The notes beneath the pieces are model-generated. The model saw nothing but the letters and a program-made list of their open reading frames with translations, did not search any database and was not told where the DNA came from. A stretch of 41,456 nucleotides of DNA from Ruthenibacterium sp. (lineage in GTDB: Bacteria > Bacillota > Clostridia > Oscillospirales > Ruminococcaceae): positions 1 to 41,456 of the forward strand of contig JAHHSL010000012.1 in assembly GCA_020025235.1 (NCBI GenBank). The letters are read 5' to 3'. This document shows positions 1-7,162 of this stretch, piece by piece. The translations under genes and the position numbers were made by a program. Numbering within the stretch: position 1 is the stretch's first letter; each line of letters opens with the position of its first letter.

Positions 1-1459
<1,459 letters not shown>

Positions 1460-1480
1460 GCAGTGTGTTCCAATCTTTCC

Positions 1481-1499
1481 TTATCGGCAGCGCCGATAA
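1481..1499. repeat. 19-nt perfect inverted repeat in helicase leader
   Basis: TTATCGGC-agc-GCCGATAA, an 8-bp perfect inverted repeat about 20 nt upstream of the helicase start codon. It could fold as an RNA hairpin in the 5' untranslated region or act as a DNA operator. It has no T tract on the minus strand side that would make it a terminator. Confidence 0.5.
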
Positions 1500-1563
1500 A
1501 ACAATAAGTTTCGACGGCTTTGCTGAAAATTACAGGAAAAGCGCGTCTTTTTGCCCGTGCACC

Positions 1564-1592
1564 TTGTACCGGCACGGGCAGTGTGCTAGAAT
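1564..1592 (+). promoter_or_regulatory. Putative sigma-A promoter of the YitT-family gene
   Basis: Extended -10 TGCTAGAAT (hexamer TAGAAT at 1587-1592) with a weak -35 TTGTAC (1564-1569) and a 17-nt spacer. Predicted transcription start is near 1599, giving a leader of about 80 nt for the gene at 1680. Confidence 0.5.
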
Positions 1593-1679
1593 AAGGGGGA
1601 TTCGGGCGGCGGCCGAACAGGGCGCACCCGAAAATCCGATACATAACATAGTATATCACAGAACGGGAGAAAGCCCAAG

Positions 1680-2549
1680 ATGAAAGAATTAAAAAAACTC
1701 TTTACGTCGAAAAATATCATGTGGTTTTTGCTGCTGAACTTCGGTTTGATGCTTTTGGCAGCGGGCATTCATTTCTTCAAGGCGCCCAATAAATTCGCAA
1801 TGGGCGGCACATCCGGCATTTCGATCATCGCGGCGTCGCTTCTGCCGAATATGAACGTCGGCACGTTTATGTTCATCCTGAACATTTTCCTGATTTTGAT
1901 CGGCCTTTTGTTCCTGGGCAAAGCGGTGATCGGTGCGACGCTGTATTCTTCGCTTGCGCTTTCGTTTTATGTTTCGGTGCTTGAACAGATCATGCCGATG
2001 CAAAAGCCGTTTACGGACGATACGTTTCTGGAACTGTGCTTTGCGGTGATCCTGCCCGCGGCGGGCAGCGCGGTCATCTTCAACATCGGTTCTTCCAGCG
2101 GCGGCACGGATATCATTGCGATGATCCTTGCAAAATATACAAGCCTTGAAATCGGCAAAGCGCTTTTGGTATCGGATTTCTGCATTGCGGCAACGGCGGG
2201 CGGGCTGTACGGCATCCGCACCGGGCTTTACTGCGTGCTGGGGCTTTTGGCAAAGGCGTTTGTGGTAGACGGCGTGATCGAAGGCATCAATGTACGCAAA
2301 AAGGTGACGATCGTTTCCAAAAAACCGGATACGATCACCGAGTACATCATGAAGAACCTGCACCGCGGTGCAACGATGTATACGGCGCACGGCGCATTTT
2401 CCGGCAAGGAAGTGCAGGCGATCACAACGGTGCTCAGCCGGCGGGAAGCGGTTTCGCTGCGCAATTTCATCCGTGCGGCCGACCCGGAAGCATTTATCAC
2501 CATTGTGAACTCGAGCGAGACGATCGGCAAGGGCTTCCGCGCCCTGTAA
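1680..2549 (+). CDS. YitT family membrane protein (DUF2179)
   Basis: A 289-residue membrane protein of the YitT family, common in Firmicutes and without an established substrate. The N-terminal two thirds hold five to six hydrophobic segments typical of the YitT membrane domain, with the conserved glycine-rich stretches GGTSGIS (around residue 41) and SSSGGTDI (around residue 140). Residues from about 205 onward (KKVTIVSKK to the end) form the soluble DUF2179 domain, with the characteristic RGAT and the TVLSRREA segment. Start ATG at 1680 follows GGGAG. It is a single-gene unit ending in the hairpin at 2569-2603, which it shares with the convergent amidohydrolase operon. Family assignment is firm; function is unknown. 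Confidence 0.9.
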   Translation: MKELKKLFTSKNIMWFLLLNFGLMLLAAGIHFFKAPNKFAMGGTSGISIIAASLLPNMNVGTFMFILNIFLILIGLLFLGKAVIGATLYSSLALSFYVSVLEQIMPMQKPFTDDTFLELCFAVILPAAGSAVIFNIGSSSGGTDIIAMILAKYTSLEIGKALLVSDFCIAATAGGLYGIRTGLYCVLGLLAKAFVVDGVIEGINVRKKVTIVSKKPDTITEYIMKNLHRGATMYTAHGAFSGKEVQAITTVLSRREAVSLRNFIRAADPEAFITIVNSSETIGKGFRAL

Positions 2550-2563
2550 GCATGCCGCAAAAC

Positions 2564-2615
2564 ATACAGAAAAAGCAGCACCGTGCAGGGTGCTGCTTTT
2601 TTTACGGGGTTCGAT
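2564..2615. repeat. 52-bp intergenic repeat, copy 1
   Basis: A stretch identical base for base to 6226-6277. It contains the whole terminator hairpin plus 12 bp beyond the T tract (ACGGGGTTCGAT), which a simple terminator would not need to conserve. Confidence 0.9.
2569..2603. terminator. Bidirectional intrinsic terminator (inside 52-bp repeat)
   Basis: GCAGCACC (2575-2582), loop, GGTGCTGC (2589-2596), flanked by A5 on the left and T7 on the right, so it can end transcription from both sides. It sits between the convergent YitT gene and the amidohydrolase gene. Confidence 0.85.
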
Positions 2616-2663
2616 GCTGTTTTGCCGTCCGGGCACAGGCGGTTGGCACGGCAGCTTTGGGGC

Positions 2664-4274
2664 TCAGAATACCTTTTCGCCGGCGATCCAGGTGCCCAGC
2701 ACAGGGATGCGGTGCAGGGCATCCGGCGCCGCTGCAAAGGGGTCGGCACCCAGCAGCACAAAGTCTGCCGCCATGCCGGGGGCGATGCGGCCTTTTGAAT
2801 TTTCTTCAAAGCTTGCATGGGCGGCGTTGATCGTAAAGCTGTCCAAAGCCTGCTGTACGGTAAAGGCCTGGCCGGGCAGATAGGGCGGCTCGCTGCCGTC
2901 CAGCGGCTGACGGGTGACGGCACACTGAATACCGGCCAGTACGTCGGGCAGCTCCACCGGACAGTCTGAACCGTTGCTTACCCAAAGGCCGTTGTCCATC
3001 AGGGTTTTCCAGTTATAACTGGTGTCGGCCAGCTCGTCGCCCACACGACGGCGCACGATGTGGGTGTCATAATCCAGAAAAATACTCTGGGCATAGATGT
3101 GTAAATGCAGCTTTTCCATGGTTTCCAGCTGGTCGGGACGTGTGATCTGGCAGTGGACGATGCCGTGGCGGTGGTCTGCGCGGGGGTGTGCCGCCAGTGC
3201 CTTCCGGTAAGCTGCCAATACGCGGTCCAGGCATCCGTCCCCGATCGCGTGCACGGCGACCTGCATGCCTGCCGCATTGGCATAGCCGATCATTTCGTCC
3301 AGTGTTTCCTGGCTGAATACCGGCAGGCCCGCCGTGCCGGGGTCGTCCGCATACGGTCTGCTCAAAAAGGCGGTGCGTGCGCCCAGTGCGCCGTCGCCCA
3401 GCATTTTCAAGGGGCCAATGGTGTAACGTCCGCGCCGTGTGCCGGTCACGTTGCCTTCGTTTACAAAGGCCTGAAGCTCCGGCAGGCCGGTAAAGTTGGC
3501 CTGCTGGTAAACGCGCACTGTCATAGCGCCTTCGGCTTCCAGTTCGGCATAAGCTGCGTTGACGTCGCGCCAGTCCACCTTGGGGAATACGCAGTAGTCG
3601 TCGGTTTGGCAGCTGGTAATGCCGTAACGGTTCAAAGCGGCGCAGGCAGTGCGCAGCATTTCTTTCAGCTCCGCACGGGTGGGCGCCGGGATCGCCTTGT
3701 ATACCGGATCCATGGCGTTATCAAAAAAGCGTCCGTCGGGTTCGCCGTTTTCCATGCCGATCACGCCGCCGTCCGGCTGGGCGCAGCCGGCATATACGCC
3801 CAGAAGCTCCAGCGCGCGGCTGTTGACCACAAGGCAGTGGCCGCAGGCGCGTGTGATGCAAATGGGATACCGGGTGGAAACCGTATCCAGATCCCAGCGG
3901 CTGGGCAGGCGTTTTGCATCGGTAAAGTAATCCTGATTCCAGCCGCGCCCCACGATCCAGCTTTCGGGCGCAAGGGTGCGGCTTGCGGCAAATTCCCGCA
4001 AATAGGCCAGCATATCGGCAAGGCTTTGGGTGTGCTCGTTCAGCTTTGCCATGCGCAAAGCATTGCCGAAGCCCAGCAGATGCATATGGCTGTCGTTGAA
4101 ACCGGCACACACAAAGCCGCCGTGCAGATCCACCAGCGTATCTTCGGCACCGGCCAAAGCATGTGCCTGCGCATCGGTGCCGGCAAACGTGAACACACCG
4201 TTTTCTACCGCAAAGGCCTGCACCAAAGGCAGGGTGCCGGTATAAACACTGCCGTTAAAATAAATGGTTTTCAT
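2664..4274 (-). CDS. Amidohydrolase family protein (YtcJ/AepA-like)
   Basis: A 536-residue metal-dependent hydrolase of the amidohydrolase superfamily, COG1574/YtcJ-like group (PF07969). The N-terminus (MKTIYFNGSVYTG) forms the small beta domain, and residues 60-66 hold the metal-binding motif NDSHMHL. A central part with AVHAIGDGCLDRVL carries the further conserved His and Asp, and the C-terminus (INAAHASFEE, then GMAADFVLLGADPF) returns to the beta domain. Members act on varied C-N or ester substrates, and the substrate cannot be read from sequence. No signal peptide is visible, so it should be cytoplasmic. Start ATG at 4274 has GGAGGG eight bases upstream, lying in the 14-nt gap to the symporter gene, so both are one operon. 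That puts it under the lysine riboswitch at 5865-6031 and suggests a lysine-linked substrate, which is inference. Confidence 0.88.
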   Translation of the reverse strand: MKTIYFNGSVYTGTLPLVQAFAVENGVFTFAGTDAQAHALAGAEDTLVDLHGGFVCAGFNDSHMHLLGFGNALRMAKLNEHTQSLADMLAYLREFAASRTLAPESWIVGRGWNQDYFTDAKRLPSRWDLDTVSTRYPICITRACGHCLVVNSRALELLGVYAGCAQPDGGVIGMENGEPDGRFFDNAMDPVYKAIPAPTRAELKEMLRTACAALNRYGITSCQTDDYCVFPKVDWRDVNAAYAELEAEGAMTVRVYQQANFTGLPELQAFVNEGNVTGTRRGRYTIGPLKMLGDGALGARTAFLSRPYADDPGTAGLPVFSQETLDEMIGYANAAGMQVAVHAIGDGCLDRVLAAYRKALAAHPRADHRHGIVHCQITRPDQLETMEKLHLHIYAQSIFLDYDTHIVRRRVGDELADTSYNWKTLMDNGLWVSNGSDCPVELPDVLAGIQCAVTRQPLDGSEPPYLPGQAFTVQQALDSFTINAAHASFEENSKGRIAPGMAADFVLLGADPFAAAPDALHRIPVLGTWIAGEKVF

Positions 4275-4288
4275 CCAAATGCCCTCCT

Positions 4289-5755
4289 TCAGTTCTCTTC
4301 GCAGAAAATTTTGGTGCCGGGGTCTGCCTGCCCCTGTCCCATATAACGTGCCTTGTAGTCCTTGAGCAGTTCAAAATACTTATTGCTCAGCAGCAAGATG
4401 ACCGCTACGTTTACAAAGGTGGGAATGGCGCTGGTGATATCCACAACTGTCCAGATAAAGCCCTGATTATTGGTGCAGACAAGGTAGATCGTCCACAGGA
4501 AGCCGGGCAGGACACGGATCGCATAGAAAATCTTCATCACAAGCGTTTTGAGGAACCCTTCCTTCTTGTACAGGTGCTCCAGGATCGCCAGATAGTAAGT
4601 AAACCAGCCGCCGGCAGTGGTGACGGTAAAAACGATCATAACAACGGCCAGCAGCAGGCTGCCGATCTGCCCGAAGCCGGAAGCGAATGAGCTTAAAGCC
4701 AGGGTGCCGCCGTCGGTGCCGTCCGTCCAGCAGCCGCTCAGGATAACGCTCAGCGCCGTGATGGTGCAGACGATGAAGGTGTCGAAGAAGACTTCAAACG
4801 AACCCCACAAGCCCTGCTCTATGGGGTGGCTGGTGCGCGCGGATGCGTGGATCATAGGGCTGGTGCCCCAGCCGGCCTCGTTGGAATAAACGGAACGGGA
4901 CATGCCGACGCGAACCATTTGGCTGACCGTGCAGCCTGCAAAACCGCCCAGTGCAGCCGTTCCGGTAAAGGCGTCCCGGAAGATGGAAGCAAATGCGGCA
5001 GGAACACGCTCGAAGTTTACAATGATCATCGCGATGCCCATAAGGATATACAGCAGGCTCATCAAGGGGACAAGGCGCGTGAACAGGCGGGCGATCTTTT
5101 TGGTGCCGCCGCTGGTGATGATGAACGTCAGCACGGAAAACAGCGCGCCGATGACGATAACGCCGCTGATTTCAAACCCGAAGAGGGAAATGCTGTCCAG
5201 ATGCAGAGCACCTGCAACGACCTGCGAAGCCGTCAGATTGGACGAAGTGACAAAAAAGGTGGAGAAAATGCCGATGCCGAAGATGATAGCGGGGATCAGC
5301 CAAAGCTTGCCCCAGTGCTTTTCTTTTCCAAGGCCCTGTTCCATGTAGTAAGTGGGGCCGCCGTAAAATTCGCCCTTTTCGTTGGTGCGGCGGTAATAGC
5401 AGCCCAGGGTCACTTCCACCTGCTTTAAGATCATGCCCAAAAAGGAGGTGAGCCACATCCACAAAACCGCGCCGGGGCCGCCTGCGGCGACAGCGGTGGC
5501 AACGCCTGCAATATTGCCGAAGCCGACCGTGCCGCCGACGGCGGTGCAAATTGCCTCAAAGGGGGAAAGCATCCCCTTGCCGCTGCTTTCGGAACTTTGG
5601 AACAAACGGCCGCCGGTATGGCGCATGATGTAGCCGAAGTGGCGGAACTGGAAAAAGCCGCTGCGGATCGTGAAGTACAGCCCGGTGCAGATCATCAAAA
5701 TGATGAAGGGCAGACCCCAGAGTACGTCAACCAACCAGTTGAGAAACGAAACCAT
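4289..5755 (-). CDS. Sodium:alanine/glycine symporter family protein (AGCS)
   Basis: A 488-residue secondary transporter of the AGCS family (TIGR00835), which moves small amino acids with Na+. Family hallmarks are GLYFTIRSGFFQFRHFGY near the N-terminus, then AVGGTVGFGNIAGVATA, GGPTYYMEQGLGK, EAGWGTSPMIHASARTSHP and GGWFTYY. About ten to eleven hydrophobic segments cover the full family length. Start ATG at 5755 has AAAGGATG upstream. It is the first gene of an operon with the amidohydrolase. Its roughly 325-nt leader folds as a lysine riboswitch with a terminator, which argues that this member imports lysine or a lysine derivative rather than alanine; the substrate is inferred from the riboswitch only. 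Confidence 0.93.
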   Translation of the reverse strand: MVSFLNWLVDVLWGLPFIILMICTGLYFTIRSGFFQFRHFGYIMRHTGGRLFQSSESSGKGMLSPFEAICTAVGGTVGFGNIAGVATAVAAGGPGAVLWMWLTSFLGMILKQVEVTLGCYYRRTNEKGEFYGGPTYYMEQGLGKEKHWGKLWLIPAIIFGIGIFSTFFVTSSNLTASQVVAGALHLDSISLFGFEISGVIVIGALFSVLTFIITSGGTKKIARLFTRLVPLMSLLYILMGIAMIIVNFERVPAAFASIFRDAFTGTAALGGFAGCTVSQMVRVGMSRSVYSNEAGWGTSPMIHASARTSHPIEQGLWGSFEVFFDTFIVCTITALSVILSGCWTDGTDGGTLALSSFASGFGQIGSLLLAVVMIVFTVTTAGGWFTYYLAILEHLYKKEGFLKTLVMKIFYAIRVLPGFLWTIYLVCTNNQGFIWTVVDITSAIPTFVNVAVILLLSNKYFELLKDYKARYMGQGQADPGTKIFCEEN

Positions 5756-5802
5756 AAGAAAACATCCTTTCTTTTTTGGTCGGCAACGGACTCAAAAACA
5801 AC

Positions 5803-5840
5803 AAAAAAGCGGCGGACCCGACAGTAAGGTCCACCGCTTC
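5803..5840 (-). terminator. Riboswitch-controlled intrinsic terminator
   Basis: On the minus strand, GCGGTGGACC, an 8-nt loop, then GGGTCCGCCGC and six T. It lies between the lysine aptamer and the symporter start. The 5' arm can instead join an antiterminator: ATGAAGC next to it is complementary to GCTTCAT, which directly follows the aptamer's P1 strand. P1 formation with ligand would therefore favour this terminator. Confidence 0.85.
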
Positions 5841-5864
5841 ATAAAACTGCATTGCGTCCATGAA

Positions 5865-6031
5865 GCAATAGCTCCTCCACCCAAAAAGGGTGAGAGTTTA
5901 CAGCTTGTTCAACTGTAACCCAACAACGACAGCCTGCGGAGCTGCCGGTTTCGGCGGTTGTCCCTTTCTCTGTCATTCATAGGCTTCCGCAGCCTCCTGA
6001 CAGGTACTGATAACACCCGCGCCTCTATTGC
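5865..6031 (-). ncRNA. Lysine riboswitch aptamer (L box)
   Basis: A lysine-sensing leader RNA of 167 nt, read on the minus strand. P1 is closed by GCAATAG (6025-6031) with CTATTGC (5865-5871). Conserved L-box segments occur in order: ATAGAGGCGCG, a CAGTA turn, a P2 stem TGTCA/TGACA enclosing GGAGGC and GCCTATGAA, then GAGAAAGGG, CGCCGAA, GTTGAACAAG in the loop of TTACAG/CTGTAA, a CACCC/GGGTG stem, and the closing GGAGGAGCTATTG. This matches the family as known from lysC leaders of B. subtilis and E. coli. The downstream terminator/antiterminator predicts an OFF switch: high lysine stops transcription of the AGCS symporter and amidohydrolase genes. A glycine riboswitch was considered and fits worse. 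Confidence 0.9.
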
Positions 6032-6055
6032 CGACAATGTTGTATTTGATTTTTT

Positions 6056-6076
6056 CACAAAGCGGATCGCTTTGTG
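6056..6076 (-). repeat. 21-nt perfect palindrome at the lysine leader 5' end
   Basis: CACAAAGCG-gat-CGCTTTGTG, 9-bp arms, starting about three bases after the predicted transcription start. It would form a stable hairpin at the very 5' end of the transcript; a DNA operator is the alternative. Confidence 0.6.
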
Positions 6077-6085
6077 TTGCACCCT

Positions 6086-6114
6086 ATCATAGTCCTGTGT
6101 CTGCCAAATGTCAA
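6086..6114 (-). promoter_or_regulatory. Sigma-A promoter of the lysine riboswitch operon
   Basis: On the minus strand, a perfect -35 TTGACA (6109-6114), a 17-nt spacer and -10 TATGAT (6086-6091). Predicted start is near 6079, just ahead of the 5' hairpin and the aptamer. Confidence 0.85.
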
Positions 6115-6225
6115 GTGGTTTTTTTGAAATTTGAAAAAATACAGGGGGCGGCCCGCGCGCGTGAAAAAATTCGGTGCCGTGATGCGGAGTGCGTCCGGTT
6201 CTGCGTGCGGTGCAGGCATCCCGAA

Positions 6226-6277
6226 ATACAGAAAAAGCAGCACCGTGCAGGGTGCTGCTTTTTTTACGGGGTTCGAT
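6226..6277. repeat. 52-bp intergenic repeat, copy 2, with terminator
   Basis: Identical over 52 bp to 2564-2615. The hairpin GCAGCACC (6237-6244) / GGTGCTGC (6251-6258) with flanking A and T tracts serves as the terminator of the GNAT gene on the minus strand; the T tract in the plus direction makes it bidirectional. Confidence 0.88.
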
Positions 6278-6299
6278 CCCGGTCTTGCCGTTTTGAACA

Positions 6300-6890
6300 T
6301 CAGCGCACCACGACGCAGTGGCGCTTTGCGCCGTTTGCATCAAGGCGTCTGGCAAAGACCTCTTCTTCGTTTTTGGCGCGGCAGTCCGGCAGGAGCGCAT
6401 AGCCGTTTTTGCGGTAAAATTCCGCTGCGGTGTCGGTCGTCAGGATGCTGACAGACCACCCCTGTGCGGTAAAATACTGTTCCGCAAGGTGCAGCAGCGC
6501 CGTGCCGTGGCCGCCCCCGCGCCGGGCTTCGGCAACCCAGAATTCGCGGATGAAGCCGCAGGTCTGCTCGAAAAACCAGCTGGAAAAGGAAATGGGCGAA
6601 AAGAGAAGAAAGCCGATGATCCCACCGTCTGCCGCATCGGTGCGCACAAAGGCAAAGGTTTTGCCGTCGTTCATTTCCCGGAAAATTTCGTCCCAGTTTT
6701 CCACCGTGATGCAAAGCTCCGCAAAATACTGCCGGAACGCTTTGCGGAACAAGGGGTCGGTAAAATCGGAAATAAAGGCATCCGCAAAACAGGCGGCTTC
6801 GGCGCCGCTGTGTGCGGTGTTCGGGCATGTGCCGCATAAGGCTTCGGCACAGCCGGTGTTATACTGCGTGTTTTTTTGCAATGAATCCAT
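6300..6890 (-). CDS. GNAT family N-acetyltransferase
   Basis: A 196-residue acetyl-CoA-dependent N-acetyltransferase with a single GNAT fold. Residues about 75-110 form the central strands (GKTFAFVRT, then GGIIGFLLFSP). The acetyl-CoA pyrophosphate loop is R-R-G-G-G-H-G-T-A-L (about residues 123-132), preceded by the strand IREFWVAE. The C-terminal strand SILTTDTAAEFYRKNGYAL matches the usual 'F Y x K x G F' end of the fold. The N-terminal 35 residues contain four cysteines and are not typical. The substrate is unknown. Start ATG at 6890 is preceded by GGAGG with an 11-nt spacer. That binding site can pair with CCTCC just upstream, and a 12-codon leader ORF (6924-6962) precedes it, so translation may be regulated. 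Confidence 0.88.
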   Translation of the reverse strand: MDSLQKNTQYNTGCAEALCGTCPNTAHSGAEAACFADAFISDFTDPLFRKAFRQYFAELCITVENWDEIFREMNDGKTFAFVRTDAADGGIIGFLLFSPISFSSWFFEQTCGFIREFWVAEARRGGGHGTALLHLAEQYFTAQGWSVSILTTDTAAEFYRKNGYALLPDCRAKNEEEVFARRLDANGAKRHCVVVR

Positions 6891-6923
6891 TTTGTTTGAA
6901 TCCTCCGTTTTGATTTTGGAGGG

Positions 6924-6962
6924 TCAAATTGCGCGGGCCCTCCGTACACGAATCGCTGTCAT
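6924..6962 (-). CDS. Putative leader peptide MTAIRVRRARAI
   Basis: A 12-codon ORF upstream of the GNAT gene on the same strand, with its own ribosome binding site AGAGGTG eight bases before ATG. It encodes MTAIRVRRARAI and stops 33 bases before the GNAT start. Codons 7-8 (CGG AGG) contain GGAGGG, which can pair with CCCTCC right after the stop codon. The same CCCTCC can alternatively pair with the GGAGG of the GNAT gene. This mutually exclusive pairing, and the Arg-X-Arg motifs (RVR, RAR), resemble translational attenuators of drug-inducible genes. Whether it is translated is unproven. Confidence 0.4.
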   Translation of the reverse strand: MTAIRVRRARAI

Positions 6963-7014
6963 ATACAAACCACCTCTTTCTTTGGATTCGGACGCGTGTG
7001 CGTCCCGTACATTC

Positions 7015-7043
7015 AGTGTAGCATATTCCGCGAGCGGAAAAAA
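7015..7043 (-). promoter_or_regulatory. Putative extended -10 promoter for the GNAT unit
   Basis: On the minus strand TGCTACACT (hexamer 7015-7020) with a poor -35 of T only at 7038-7043. A perfect palindrome TTCCGC-ga-GCGGAA (7026-7039) fills the spacer and could be a repressor site. Confidence 0.35.
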
Positions 7044-7091
7044 CCGTTTCCGGCAAAATAAAATGCAACTTGTGGTTGAATCCGCAGGCAG

Positions 7092-7128
7092 AAAAAAGGG
7101 CGGCTGTGCATCTGCACAGCCGCCCTTT
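7092..7128 (-). terminator. Intrinsic terminator of the purine operon
   Basis: AAAGGGCGGCTGTGCA, a 2-nt loop, then its perfect complement, followed on the minus strand by T6. It lies 35 nt after the purL stop and closes the nine-gene operon. Confidence 0.92.
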
Positions 7129-7162
7129 GCGGAACATGCGGGGGGTTAAAAATCCGTTTGGA

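Noticed and set aside
5865..6031. Glycine riboswitch as the leader of the AGCS gene
   Set aside because: AACTCTCA in the leader recalls the glycine aptamer and AGCS genes often have one, but the remaining conserved segments (AGAGGCGCG, GAGAAAGGG, CGCCGAA, GGAGGAGCTAT and the overall single five-helix layout) match the lysine class better.
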